From assembly GCF_900156645.1 (NCBI RefSeq), contig NZ_FTOC01000002.1, positions 332,906-396,905 of the forward strand: 64,000 nucleotides of DNA. The letters are read 5' to 3'. The stretch is from Salimicrobium flavidum (GTDB lineage: Bacteria > Bacillota > Bacilli > Bacillales > Halobacillaceae). Shown in pieces: positions 31,114 to 40,699 of this stretch; the first letter of the stretch is position 1, and each line of letters starts with the position of its first letter. Both the position numbers and the translations under genes were made by a program. Below the pieces are notes generated by a model, which was not told where the DNA came from, made no database searches, and saw nothing but the letters and a program-made list of their open reading frames with translations.

Positions 31114-33186
31114 TCACGGAGAATACAAAGCATCCTCCGAATATTCCTCACCGGCAAGATTGTCATACTCGAACAAGTGATACATCCGCATCAGATCATC
31201 GACCTCGGCAGGGAAGTTCTCCTCGTCACTTAGCGTCGGGCCTTCCTCCTGCATATAGATCCTGTCCCTGAACGCAGGCAGATCCTCTTTCATCCGCAGA
31301 AGATAGTCATAGAACATCGGCGTCTCATAATTCAGCGCCTCCGCAATCATCGGCGTAATGTAGAAAGGACTCACCGTACCCAGGTCCTGTTCCATATCCA
31401 TGTCGAAATTGGACAAAAACAATAGCGGCGTCTGATAGAACTTGGGATCGGTCTTCTGCGTCTCCTCATCTCCGAAATCGGCTTCTTTATACCCTTCGAG
31501 ATTGTAACCGATGGCCGGCAGGTGGTCCCCGAAGAAGACGAGCACCGTCGGCTCTTCCATCTCCTGGATCGTTTCGTTCATCTGCCGCAGCGTCTCATCT
31601 GAGCGTTTGATCCCTTCGGAGAAAACCTCGAATCTCGTTTTCGTCTCGGGCTTCAGCTCTTTGCCGGAGACTTCGATGGAACTTACGTTTTCATACTTCA
31701 GATCATTGTAGGGAAGATGATTGGCGATCGTCACCGCATGGATGAACGCCGGGTCTTCCTCTTCCTCGATGACATCCATCAGTTCCTTCGTGACGGATTC
31801 ATCCGAGACGAAAGACCGGTTATCTTTCTCCGTATAGGTCATATCCTCGAGGAATGTCGACGTATCGAATCCGAGGTTCGGATATACCTGACTACGACGG
31901 TACAGGCTCCCGCTGTTCGGGTGCATCGCTTCACTGTAGTATCCCTGGTCATTGAAAAAAGAGGCCGAAGAATAATACGGCTTGTTGGCGAGCAGATGGT
32001 TGAACGGATTCCCGCCGGCGTTCATGAAGCTCATCGAATAGCCGGTCAGCAGTTCGAACTCCACGTTCGCCGTCTCTCCTCCGAAGGCCGGACTGAGAAT
32101 CTGACCGGAAGGGTTCTCTTTCATCAATTGTCTGGTATGTTTCATCGGGTCCTCCGAGAATTCCAGATCCAATTTCGTCGGGTCCCAGAACGTTTCATTC
32201 ACGTAAAAGATGACGTTCGGTTTCTCGCCGGAAGCGGCCTCTTGCTGCGACGCGGCAATCTGCTCCTGAGCGTTCTCCACCGCTTCTTCCATCACAGCCT
32301 CGTTGTAAGGCTCCGGTTCCTCGACGACATCAAGTTTGATGTTCGAAATCATTCCGAGAAGAGGGCCGTTGGCATAGTAGTTGTTCTGCTGGTTCCATGG
32401 TATGAAGCTTGCATACTTTTCGTAGTACCCTTCCGTGAACTTATCTTCGTAGAAAAGGGAAGCATAGAGAAGATAAGCGACCGGAATGATCAGCACAATC
32501 CGGAACCATATCGGCATTTTGATCTTCGGACTCTTATACCATAAGAAAAGAAGAGCGATGATACCGATCGATGCCAGCACAATCATCCCGATCGGGAGAT
32601 TATCGGTGATGAACGGAAGCACTTCCTGGAGCTGTCCGATCTGGACGAAATCATTCGGGAAGAGTGGCTCGTTCCGGTACAGCTTTTTATAATAGTTGGC
32701 GATCGCCATCAGGAAGAACAGCACGAAGGCGAGCGCGCCCCCGATGTACGCTTCCCCGGTGAGAAGCACGAGGAACAGGGTGCCGACGAATAAAAGAACT
32801 GCTGTCAGCATGAACCGTAATGGATATTCCTGCCCCCACTCTACGGTCGGACCGGCTTCTGTATCCAGATGGAAAAACAGGAACAGAAAAGCCGAAATCG
32901 TCCCGACGATCAAGGAGATGACTACCGCCGTTACAATGCGGTACGTCTTCGATCTGTACAGGGGATAAAGCATCTCTTTTTTATCCAGAAACCAGACCGC
33001 CGCTCCCCATAGCAGGAGAGAAAGGACGATGATACTTAAGCCCAGAGGAAGGGTATGGACCTGAGCCCAATCGACGAGCCCGTCCCACCCCGTGAAAAAC
33101 AGATAGGCGGTGACGATATAGCCAAGGATGAAAAGGATAAGGGAAAAAAGGAACAGAGGAATCATGCGCAGTATGTCGTTGATCAT
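31114..33186 (-). CDS. LtaS-family phosphoglycerol transferase (sulfatase fold)
   Basis: A 690-residue membrane enzyme. About seven N-terminal hydrophobic helices (to about residue 275) are followed by an extracellular sulfatase-like domain: VIFYVNETFWDP (metal ligand), FGGETANVEFELLTGYS with the probable Thr nucleophile, and FFGDHLPAIGYN near the end. Such enzymes polymerise glycerol phosphate from phosphatidylglycerol or modify wall polymers. The linker (VVEEPEPYNEAVMEEAVENA) is acidic. It is longer than typical LtaS (about 650), so it may act on the polymer made by neighbouring genes. GAAAGGAG precedes the start. Confidence 0.85.
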   Translation of the reverse strand: MINDILRMIPLFLFSLILFILGYIVTAYLFFTGWDGLVDWAQVHTLPLGLSIIVLSLLLWGAAVWFLDKKEMLYPLYRSKTYRIVTAVVISLIVGTISAFLFLFFHLDTEAGPTVEWGQEYPLRFMLTAVLLFVGTLFLVLLTGEAYIGGALAFVLFFLMAIANYYKKLYRNEPLFPNDFVQIGQLQEVLPFITDNLPIGMIVLASIGIIALLFLWYKSPKIKMPIWFRIVLIIPVAYLLYASLFYEDKFTEGYYEKYASFIPWNQQNNYYANGPLLGMISNIKLDVVEEPEPYNEAVMEEAVENAQEQIAASQQEAASGEKPNVIFYVNETFWDPTKLDLEFSEDPMKHTRQLMKENPSGQILSPAFGGETANVEFELLTGYSMSFMNAGGNPFNHLLANKPYYSSASFFNDQGYYSEAMHPNSGSLYRRSQVYPNLGFDTSTFLEDMTYTEKDNRSFVSDESVTKELMDVIEEEEDPAFIHAVTIANHLPYNDLKYENVSSIEVSGKELKPETKTRFEVFSEGIKRSDETLRQMNETIQEMEEPTVLVFFGDHLPAIGYNLEGYKEADFGDEETQKTDPKFYQTPLLFLSNFDMDMEQDLGTVSPFYITPMIAEALNYETPMFYDYLLRMKEDLPAFRDRIYMQEEGPTLSDEENFPAEVDDLMRMYHLFEYDNLAGEEYSEDALYSP

Positions 33187-33247
33187 GGAGTTGTTCTCCT
33201 TTCTAAAATAAAGACTCTGTTAAAGACTGTTGTTGTTAAAAAAACGA

Positions 33248-33350
33248 GAGGTGGAGACGCCTGCGGGATGAGCATGAGCCGGAAATCACCTGAAACTTCC
33301 TAAGGGAAGGTTCAGGAAGTGGAGGCCATGCCCGCGGCAAGCTTCCACCT
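33248..33350. repeat. Family C palindromic repeat, copy 1
   Basis: Outer arms AGGTGGAGACGCCTGCGGG and CCCGCGGCAAGCTTCCACCT pair imperfectly. An inner hairpin CCTGAA...CTTCC/GGAAG...TTCAGG sits between them. It lies between the LtaS-like and flippase genes. Confidence 0.8.
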
Positions 33351-33382
33351 CGAGATATTCACCAACACAAGCCAACAGAGCT

Positions 33383-33430
33383 AAAATAAAAGCCCCCGGC
33401 GGGAGAAAATCAGTTTTCTTCCCCTCCGGG
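33383..33430 (-). terminator. Terminator overlapping the end of the flippase gene
   Basis: CCCGGAGGGGAAG and the complementary CTCCCGCCGGG pair across the stop codon, followed on the reverse strand by GGGGCTTTTATTTT. Confidence 0.6.
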
Positions 33431-34960
33431 AGACCTGTTCTTCAGTACATGCATCAGATTGTCGAAGGCGCTCCGGTAAAAAAGGTACACCGCTGCCACG
33501 TACGTAACGAGTCCCGTTACTCCGGAAATCATCACGTCCCACAGCGAGTAAAGGTCGGGCACCGGCGTAAACGTCCGCAACAGCCAGATGACGACCCCCA
33601 TGAGGATGACCGGAGGCAGACCACGTGTGAAAATGGTCGCGATTTTCATAAGCTCTTCTTTGCCGTGCTCTTTGTACAGCACGAGCGTCAGAGTCGTAAA
33701 GAAATATAGCGACACGAGCGATGTCGAAAGCGCCAGCCCCGCATAACCGAGCGGATCGATCAGCAGGTAGTTGAGCAGAATGTTCAGCCCGATCGTCGTC
33801 ACACTCACCTTCAGAATCTGTGCTCCGCGGCTCCGTGCGTACATCGCGCGCATCGAGATGAACAACAGCCCCTGCAAAAGCACGGTCGGCACGTAATACT
33901 TGAGAGCGACATATACAGCCGCCGTATCCTGAGGCATGAACTGCCCGCGTTCATAGACGAAGGCGATCGCCGGTTGTCCGACCATGAACAGCCCGACAGC
34001 GATCGGTAGCAGAATCAGTACCCCGAGCTGGTATCCGCTGAACAGGGTACTCCGGAACTTCGGCAAGTCATCCGACTGCTCCGACAAAAGCGTGAAAATG
34101 ATTGCGACCAGTGTCGTCGAAAAGATCGTGCTCGGAATACTCGTGAGTAGCGAAGCGTTGTTCAGATACGTAACGGCCGGTCCTTCGATCCCGGTGGCAA
34201 AAGCCTTGTCGACAAAGAAGTTGAGGTGACCGACGGACGCGTGCAACAGGGCCGGCAACAGCATCCAGAGAAACATCCGCAGGAACTGGAAATCCATATT
34301 CAGCGTCGGCCGGAAGTGGAAACCGCCCCGGTACAGATAGAATAGCTGGATGCCGGCACCGATCAGGGTACCGAATACGAACCCGTACGCGACGGAGGCG
34401 ATGCCCCATACATCGCCGAACCAGAAAATGAACAGAGCGGAAAACAGCGTACCGCTGATTTTGGCGATCTGGGTCGGTACGAAGATCCGCAGCGACTGGA
34501 GATAGGACTCCAGCATGTTACTGAGTGCCACAAAGGACATAAACAGGAAAAATACCTGTGTGATTTCTATAGTCGTCGTCTTCTCGATTCCCTCGACGCC
34601 CGGATAGACGAGCGGAACGAAATAAGGGGCAAGGAAGGTGAGCGCGAGGGAGACGACGGTGAAGAACAGGAGGGAGTAGGTCAGGATCCCTGAGGCATCT
34701 TTCTCGGCCTCCTGTTCCCGTCCTTCTTTCTGCCGGCGCCGTTTCAGGTACTCCGGAAGAAAGACGGTGTTGAAACCGTTGGCTACCATCGTAACCGTGA
34801 GTGTCACGAAGGTGAAGGCGAGAAAGAACCCGTTCGTGATTTCACTGGCACCGAACTTCCATGCCAGCGCGCTTTCCCGTAGGAATCCAATCAGTTTCAA
34901 AAGAATCGAAAGCAGCGTGATCCATATCGCTGCCCATTTTAATCTTCCCATAACGTTCAC
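33410..34960 (-). CDS. MurJ/MviN-type polysaccharide flippase
   Basis: A 516-residue polytopic protein with about 14 hydrophobic helices and the MOP-superfamily signature near the N-terminus (KLIGFLRESALAWKFG, ANGFNTVFLPEYLKRRR). MurJ-family proteins move undecaprenyl-linked glycans outward. Because it lies among glycosyltransferases, export of a wall polysaccharide is as likely as lipid II transport (inference). The family B. subtilis member of similar kind is YtgP-like, but gene context differs. Confidence 0.85.
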   Translation of the reverse strand: MNVMGRLKWAAIWITLLSILLKLIGFLRESALAWKFGASEITNGFFLAFTFVTLTVTMVANGFNTVFLPEYLKRRRQKEGREQEAEKDASGILTYSLLFFTVVSLALTFLAPYFVPLVYPGVEGIEKTTTIEITQVFFLFMSFVALSNMLESYLQSLRIFVPTQIAKISGTLFSALFIFWFGDVWGIASVAYGFVFGTLIGAGIQLFYLYRGGFHFRPTLNMDFQFLRMFLWMLLPALLHASVGHLNFFVDKAFATGIEGPAVTYLNNASLLTSIPSTIFSTTLVAIIFTLLSEQSDDLPKFRSTLFSGYQLGVLILLPIAVGLFMVGQPAIAFVYERGQFMPQDTAAVYVALKYYVPTVLLQGLLFISMRAMYARSRGAQILKVSVTTIGLNILLNYLLIDPLGYAGLALSTSLVSLYFFTTLTLVLYKEHGKEELMKIATIFTRGLPPVILMGVVIWLLRTFTPVPDLYSLWDVMISGVTGLVTYVAAVYLFYRSAFDNLMHVLKNRSPGGEEN

Positions 34961-35213
34961 TCTCCTGAGAACTTAGTGCGTCTCTTCACTTGAAAAAAAC
35001 CAGTCATTTATAGTCTCTGTCTTAATTTTAGTATTTGTCGTTGGTAACTTTTGCTCTGTAACTGTAGCTTTGACAGAGCCATTGAAAAGCGGAAGGTGTC
35101 GACTTCCACGAGGCTAGCATGAATCTTTCGGAATGCGTCCACCGACCGTTTATATTTCTGAAGAATCTACTTTCATTTCGCCCTGGTAATGTCTGTTGTT
35201 GAAGACAGGAACG

Positions 35214-35319
35214 GAAGGTGGGGACGCCGGCGGAAAAAGCATGAACGGAAAATCAGCCGAATCGACCATAGGGAGATTCGGGTAGTTGACGTCATGCCCG
35301 CGGCAAGCCTCCACCTGGA
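35214..35319. repeat. Family C palindromic repeat, copy 2
   Basis: Outer arms AAGGTGGGGACGCCGGCGG and CCCGCGGCAAGCCTCCACCT; inner pairing CCGAATC/GATTCGG. It lies in the 420-base gap before the GT4 gene; the rest of this gap (34961-35213) shows no gene. Confidence 0.8.
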
Positions 35320-35362
35320 GAGACGGAAATCAACAACGAAAGAGTTTTCTCGTTCTTCGCTT

Positions 35363-35395
35363 AAAAACAAAGCGGGCCCCTTATTCGTGGGACCC
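35363..35395 (-). terminator. Terminator of the GT4-csaB unit
   Basis: On the reverse strand GGGTCCC pairs with GGGCCCGC (one G-U pair), followed by TTTGTTTTT. It overlaps the stop of the GT4 gene. Confidence 0.75.
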
Positions 35396-36562
35396 TTCCA
35401 GAACAGATTCATAAATAAGAAGAAACTTATTGGCATCGGCACGGTGGGAGTAGTAATCCTCGACCATACGTCGTGCCTGCGTCGTAACCTTCTCCCTCAA
35501 TTCCGGATGTTCGATCGCTTCGATCACGGCATCGCGGATCGCTTCCGTCGACTGCTCCTGGACTAGGAACCCGGTCTCGCGGTCGGTCATCATTTCTTTC
35601 AATCCACCGATCGAAGAGGCGACGACCGGCGTACCCGAGCCCATCCCCTCAAGCGCGGAAATGGACGTCGCTTCTTCCACACCGTCTGAGTGGATACTCG
35701 GAATCAAAGCGACATCACTCGCCGTATAGTAATCGTTCATCTCCGCATGCGGGAGATCTCCGAGAAAGTGGACATGATTCTCGACTCCGCCCTGTTTCGC
35801 GAATTGACGGATCGCTTTCTCTTCTTCGCCACTACCTGCATAGAGCAGGTGGACATTTTCGTAAGATTCGTGAATATGCGGCAAAGCCTTTACCGGATAA
35901 ATGACGCCGTTCTTTTTCGTCATCCGTCTCGGCACGAATAAAAGAATGTCATCTTCATCAAATCCGAGATTCTTACGCACCGCTTCCCTTTTGTCGGGAC
36001 GTGGGCAGAATTGATCGATATTGATGAAGTTATAGATCCGTTCGCCTTCGACACCGGCGAGGTCACGCACGTAATCGCGGATACGCTGATCGACGGTGAT
36101 CACTCGTCTGGTGCGGCGATAGACGTAACGCTCTAATTTTTGGATCTTATTCGCTTCCCACGACCCCTTCACGAGAGACCCGCGGCTGATCGCTTCGAAT
36201 GTAAAATATCCGTGCACCGTAGAGACGACGGGGACGCCACTTTCGAAAGCGGCGAGGGACGAATAGACGTCCTGGGCGTTGATGATGTCATAGTGCACAT
36301 CCTCCGACTGACGTTTGATCAGCTTGGACAGCATATGCTGACGCAGGATGTGACCGATGAAGATCCCCTTCCCCTTCGAAAGGGTATTCAGTAAAAAGCT
36401 CACCCCACGGGCAAGCTGCTGTTTCCAGCGGGGGAGGTCGGAGAAGGAAACGACATCGACCTCGTGTCCCAGCTCCTCCAGCCCCGTCTTCAAAGTTGAG
36501 ACGTGCGTAGACAGCCCGCCTGTATGCGGGTTGTCGAAAATGGTCGTCATCATAATACGCAT
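35381..36562 (-). CDS. Glycosyltransferase family 4
   Basis: A 393-residue GT-B enzyme. The N-terminal domain has FDNPHTGGLSTHVSTLKTGLEELGHEV (acceptor side); the C-terminal domain has LFVPRRMTKKNGV and the nucleotide-sugar motif GVEEATSISALEGMGSGTPVVASSIGGLKE (E-x7-E). The sugar is not predictable from sequence. It starts 3 bases after the csaB stop, with AGGAGGAAA inside csaB, so the two are translationally linked. Confidence 0.9.
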   Translation of the reverse strand: MRIMMTTIFDNPHTGGLSTHVSTLKTGLEELGHEVDVVSFSDLPRWKQQLARGVSFLLNTLSKGKGIFIGHILRQHMLSKLIKRQSEDVHYDIINAQDVYSSLAAFESGVPVVSTVHGYFTFEAISRGSLVKGSWEANKIQKLERYVYRRTRRVITVDQRIRDYVRDLAGVEGERIYNFINIDQFCPRPDKREAVRKNLGFDEDDILLFVPRRMTKKNGVIYPVKALPHIHESYENVHLLYAGSGEEEKAIRQFAKQGGVENHVHFLGDLPHAEMNDYYTASDVALIPSIHSDGVEEATSISALEGMGSGTPVVASSIGGLKEMMTDRETGFLVQEQSTEAIRDAVIEAIEHPELREKVTTQARRMVEDYYSHRADANKFLLIYESVLEGSHE

Positions 36563-36565
36563 TTC

Positions 36566-37678
36566 TTATTTCCTCCTGAACCGCTCTTGTAGTACATGCA
36601 CGTTCCGTAACGCTTCGCTCTTCAGCTCATCCCGCACCGTTTCTACGTGTGGAGTAAGCGTGGAGCGTTTTTTATATAAGGTAGTGACCGACGGGAGGAG
36701 AGCATCCTTCGTGAAATCATCGAGAGATACTGCGTAATCCCACAGATCGAACCGCTTCGCCAGGGCTTCCACTTTTTTGTCATAGCTGACAGCTGCAAAA
36801 GGGACCCCGTGGAGCGATGCGAAAATGAGGGAATGAAGCCGCATTCCGACGACGATCTCACAGTGCTTCATGAACTGCAGATACTGGTTCGGCGTAAGCG
36901 TCTCCGGCAGTATGTGTGCAGCCTCTCCGTGAGTCATATAGTTCTGGACATCTTCTGAAACCTGTTTGTCCGCGTGCCCTTCCATAGGAAGAAACACAGG
37001 AGTGACCCCGTGTGATTGTACCATGTCATCGAGGAGAGAAGCCATTTCTTTCTTATACTCCTCCGCCTCGAACCAGGGACGTACACTCACACCGACGATT
37101 TTTTCAGCCCCTGTAAGCGGCAGTGATTCATAAGCGGTATCGTCTTCCTTCATCTGATACGCATACACGATATCCGCCGTCACCTCAGCCTCCGGACGCG
37201 TCACACCGAGGTCACGCAGGTAGTCGAGGGAATATTGATCTCGGACAGTCACGTAATCGGCCATATTGCCGAATACTTTCATGAGCGCCTTGCCGTACGG
37301 TGTCGTCACCGGACCGATCCCCTGGGAGAAGAACATCACTTTCGTACCGACCAGCTTAGCCAGGAAAACGATCAGCAGGTAGTAGGGGAGTGGACCGAAA
37401 ATGATCCGTGTCGGATACGTATCCTGAAGCAGCCCGCCACCACCGCTCACGACGAGATCGGCTTCTTTCAGCGCTTTCACTTTCGCTTTGAACTGGTGTC
37501 GCCAGCCGCGGTAAATACTATGTACATTATGTTTCTTCCCCGTTTCGGCCGGGGAAAGGGAGAAGACGGTGATATCCGGATCGTCGAGTTCCGAGCGCAG
37601 ATTGTCGATCACCGAATCGAGAATCGCCTCGTCCCCCGTATTTCCGAGCCCGTAAAAACCTGATACAACGATTTTCAT
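36566..37678 (-). CDS. csaB: CsaB-like polysaccharide pyruvyltransferase
   Basis: A 370-residue enzyme of the polysaccharide pyruvyl transferase family. It has the N-terminal SGFYGLGNTGDEAIL, the central LVVSGGGGLLQDTYPTRI and GMRLHSLIFASLHGVPF near residue 280. CsaB adds a pyruvate ketal to the secondary cell-wall polymer, and that group is the ligand of SLH domains (established for Bacillus anthracis). The start at 37678 gives MKIVVSGFYG; an upstream frame extension is unlikely. SLH proteins are encoded at 25-29 and 42 kb. Confidence 0.9.
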   Translation of the reverse strand: MKIVVSGFYGLGNTGDEAILDSVIDNLRSELDDPDITVFSLSPAETGKKHNVHSIYRGWRHQFKAKVKALKEADLVVSGGGGLLQDTYPTRIIFGPLPYYLLIVFLAKLVGTKVMFFSQGIGPVTTPYGKALMKVFGNMADYVTVRDQYSLDYLRDLGVTRPEAEVTADIVYAYQMKEDDTAYESLPLTGAEKIVGVSVRPWFEAEEYKKEMASLLDDMVQSHGVTPVFLPMEGHADKQVSEDVQNYMTHGEAAHILPETLTPNQYLQFMKHCEIVVGMRLHSLIFASLHGVPFAAVSYDKKVEALAKRFDLWDYAVSLDDFTKDALLPSVTTLYKKRSTLTPHVETVRDELKSEALRNVHVLQERFRRK

Positions 37679-37799
37679 AAAGACATCTATCCTTTCTGTC
37701 ATCTGTTTTCCATCATAGCATTACAGAAGAAAAAGGGAAAGAGTCCCACCGTTCCTTAAGCATATTAATAAGGAAAAGAGTCGTGCAGAATTTTTGTGC

Positions 37800-38235
37800 G
37801 GCATTCATATGAAGTGTTCCGGCCCGAGCACCTCATTTCTCTAAGTATTGCGGCGTTCGCGACTCGCTTCGAGGCGTGAGCGCCTTATAACGGAATTGTA
37901 TCCCGTGCTCGGCCAGGCTCAGAATCCGTGAACGTCGCATAAAGGCATTCGAATGCTTTCATCTTCCCCGGTCGGACACCACGCCCCGGGAAGAATACGA
38001 AAACCTTGGCCGGAAAGAGAGGTTCTCTCCCCATTCAGAGAGTTATTCCATGTTCAGCTCCCGTGTTCCAGCCCGAGCACCTCATTTCTTTGAGTATTGC
38101 GACGTTCGTGATCTGCCTCGAAGCGTGAGCACCTTATAAAGGGAATGTATCCCGTGCTCATCCAGGCTAGGAATCCGTGAACGACGCATAAAGACATTTA
38201 AATGCTTTTATCTTCCCCGGCCGTACACCACTGCC
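37800..38235 (-). repeat. Family A structured repeat, array 5 (2 units)
   Basis: Landmarks TTGCGGCGTTC at 37848 and TTGCGACGTTC at 38097, period 249, same orientation as array 1. The closing stem is GCGGCGTTC/GAACGTCGC in unit 1 (G-U preserved) and GCGACGTTC/GAACGACGC in unit 2 (one mismatch). The third hairpin is CTTCCCCGG/CCCGGGAAG, again changed on both arms. It lies between the divergent csaB and wecC. Confidence 0.88.
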
Positions 38236-38293
38236 CGGGAAGAATACAAAAAGCTAAGCTCTTTTGTTTTGTTTTGCTGTTTTTCATTTCTTT

Positions 38294-38353
38294 AAGGTGG
38301 AAGCTTGCCGCGGTCTCGGGGCTCGTGCTCATCCCGCAGGCGTCTCCACCTTC
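38294..38353. repeat. Family C palindromic repeat, copy 3 (inverted, short)
   Basis: Arms AAGGTGGAAGCTTGCCGCGG and CCCGCAGGCGTCTCCACCTT without the inner hairpin of copy 1. Confidence 0.75.
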
Positions 38354-38389
38354 CGTTCCTGCAGTCAACCATCGCCTTTATCGGATCCA

Positions 38390-38490
38390 AAAGCGAAAGG
38401 CGGCGACTCCGGCGGAAGAACGGATGAAGAGACCCTGCAGAGCGACAGCTCGAAGCCGCTCTGTCATTCGTCCGCGGAAAGCGTCCGCCT
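38390..38490. repeat. Second GC-rich palindromic element
   Basis: AAGGCGGCGACTCCGGCGG and CCGCGGAAAGCGTCCGCCTT form the outer arms; ACGGATGA/TCATTCGT and GCAGAGCGACAGC/GCCGCTCTGT pair inside. It is adjacent to family C copy 3 and similar in style to extragenic palindromes of other Bacillaceae. Confidence 0.65.
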
Positions 38491-38693
38491 TGAGTCTGAT
38501 GTCCCTTCCGGGACAATAGCCAGAAGCACACTCGGAAAGCGTTAGCCCCGAACCGGGACGCACGAAAAGAGAGAAAAAAGTATCGTCTACAAAAAATGTA
38601 ATAACATTAATGAGAACCACTTAAAAATACCACCAACCACGCTGATTATGATAAACTGAAAGCGTGAAAAAAAGTTTTCGGAGGAATAAATTT

Positions 38694-39974
38694 ATGGATA
38701 ATATTTGCGTAATCGGACTCGGCTACATCGGACTACCGACATCCGGGATCTTCGCCCAGGCAGGTGCGAACGTCCACGGTGTCGATATCGACGAAAACGT
38801 AGTCGACACACTGAATAAAGGAAACATCCACATCGAAGAACCCGGACTCGCCGAAGTCATCAAAGAATCCGTCGCATCCGGCCATCTGACAGCAGGCACG
38901 ACGCCGAAACAGGCGGACGTATTCATCATCGCCGTCCCGACCCCTGTCTATGACGACCAGACAGCGAACGTAACTTACGTGGAAAAGGCGACAAGAAACA
39001 TCCTGCCTTACATCAAGAAAGGGGACACGATCATCGTCGAGTCCACCATCCCGCCGCGTACGATCTATGATAACGTCGCACCGATTCTCACGAACGAAGG
39101 CTGGGACCTGGACAACAACGACCTATACTTATCGCACTGCCCGGAACGCGTCATCCCGGGTAAAATCATGACCGAACTGAAAGAGAATACCCGCATCGTC
39201 GGTGGCTACACCGAAGAAGCGGCGACGAAAGCGGCGGACGTCTATCGCCGCGTCGTGAGTGGCGACATATTCGAAACGACCGCCCTCACTGCAGAAATGT
39301 CCAAGCTGATGGAAAACACATACCGGGACGTCAATATCGCACTCGCCAACGAACTGGCCAAAGTATCCGCGAAGCTGAACGTCAACGCCCACGACGTCAT
39401 CCATCTCGCCAACATGCACCCGCGGGTGAACATCCACCAGCCGGGACCGGGCGTCGGCGGTCACTGCATCGCGGTCGATCCGTACTTTATTATCGAAAAG
39501 GCGAAAGACATCTCCCCACTTATGCAGACGGCACGGGAGATCAACAATTCGATGCCTGATTTCGTCGTCTCACAGGTGGACAAACTGACGAAGAATATCT
39601 CCAACCCGAAAGTCGCCGTCCTCGGCCTGACCTACAAAGGGAATGTCGATGACGTACGGGAGAGCCCGGCCATCGATATCGTCTTCAAGCTGACCAACAA
39701 TAAGAAATACTACGACGTCGCTTGTCACGACCCGCACGTCAAAGAACAGCAGGTACCTCTGCGTCTCAGTTCCCTGGAGGAAGCACTCGAGCAGGCCGAC
39801 GTCGCTCTCGTCCTTGCCGATCACAACGAGTACAAGGAGATGGACACGTCCGTCTTCGCCAAGCACATGAATACACCGGTCGTCCTCGATACGCGTAACT
39901 GTCTCCCGGCTTCCGATGGCAAAACACTCATCCATCCGATCGGGAACCTGAGCGGATTGGAGCCGATCGAATAA
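38694..39974 (+). CDS. wecC: UDP-N-acetyl-D-mannosamine dehydrogenase
   Basis: A 426-residue UDP-sugar 6-dehydrogenase that oxidises UDP-ManNAc to UDP-ManNAcA with NAD+. The Rossmann motif VIGLGYIGLPTSGIFA is at the N-terminus, and the catalytic Cys is in GVGGHCIAVDPYF near residue 260. The substrate is inferred from similarity to WecC and from the MnaA and TagA genes in the window. GGAGGAAT precedes the ATG at 38694. It overlaps tagA by one base. Confidence 0.88.
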   Translation: MDNICVIGLGYIGLPTSGIFAQAGANVHGVDIDENVVDTLNKGNIHIEEPGLAEVIKESVASGHLTAGTTPKQADVFIIAVPTPVYDDQTANVTYVEKATRNILPYIKKGDTIIVESTIPPRTIYDNVAPILTNEGWDLDNNDLYLSHCPERVIPGKIMTELKENTRIVGGYTEEAATKAADVYRRVVSGDIFETTALTAEMSKLMENTYRDVNIALANELAKVSAKLNVNAHDVIHLANMHPRVNIHQPGPGVGGHCIAVDPYFIIEKAKDISPLMQTAREINNSMPDFVVSQVDKLTKNISNPKVAVLGLTYKGNVDDVRESPAIDIVFKLTNNKKYYDVACHDPHVKEQQVPLRLSSLEEALEQADVALVLADHNEYKEMDTSVFAKHMNTPVVLDTRNCLPASDGKTLIHPIGNLSGLEPIE

Positions 39975-40699
39975 TGCATAAAGAGAACTTCCTGGGCGTC
40001 GACGTCGCGCCCCTCACTTATAAACAGGTCATCAAACAGATCGAAAAGAACATCGAAGCGGGTGAACAGTCGACGGTTATCGCCGTCAATCCGGAGAAGG
40101 TGATGAAAGCCCGTGAAGACGAAGAGCTCCGCGATCTCATTAACGGGTCCACCTTCCAGATTCCGGACGGCATCGGTATCGTCCTAGCGTCGAGAATGAC
40201 TGGCGGCGCAATCACCGACCGCGTCACCGGCATCGAAATGATGGGGTATCTGCTGCACCTCGCCGAACAGAAACGTCTCCGCATCTTTCTGTATGGAGCC
40301 AAAGAGGAGATCATCACCGAAGCGATGGCGCGGATCAAGAAGAACCACCCGAACATCACCATCGCCGGCTATGAAAACGGCTACGAAGATGATGAGGAGA
40401 AGGTGGTCCGCCACATCCAGGAATCGAACGCGGACATGCTGTTCGTCGCTCTCGGGAGCCCGAAACAGGAACTATGGATCCGCCGCAACAAAGACAGACT
40501 CCCCGTGAAAGTTTTCCAGGGCGTCGGAGGAAGTCTCGACGTCTGGGCCGGAGCCGTGCACTGGGCTCCGAAAATATGGCGGGACATGAACCTCGAGTGG
40601 CTGTATCGCCTCCTGTCCGACCCGAAACGGTTCAAACGCCAGCTCGCACTGCCGAAGTTCGCCTGGCTTATCCTCAAGAAAAGGAAGGGACGCTCATGA
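39974..40699 (+). CDS. tagA: WecG/TagA/CpsF-family glycosyltransferase
   Basis: A 241-residue GT26 enzyme. The family signature runs from AVNPEKVMKAREDEELRD through FQIPDGIGIVLAS (residues about 36-76), with GSPKQELWIRRN further on. Members transfer ManNAc (TagA) or ManNAcA (WecG) to lipid-linked GlcNAc, the priming disaccharide of wall polymers. The neighbouring wecC favours ManNAcA as a possible donor. It is coupled to wecC (TAATG) and to the next gene (ATGA). Confidence 0.9.
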   Translation: MHKENFLGVDVAPLTYKQVIKQIEKNIEAGEQSTVIAVNPEKVMKAREDEELRDLINGSTFQIPDGIGIVLASRMTGGAITDRVTGIEMMGYLLHLAEQKRLRIFLYGAKEEIITEAMARIKKNHPNITIAGYENGYEDDEEKVVRHIQESNADMLFVALGSPKQELWIRRNKDRLPVKVFQGVGGSLDVWAGAVHWAPKIWRDMNLEWLYRLLSDPKRFKRQLALPKFAWLILKKRKGRS

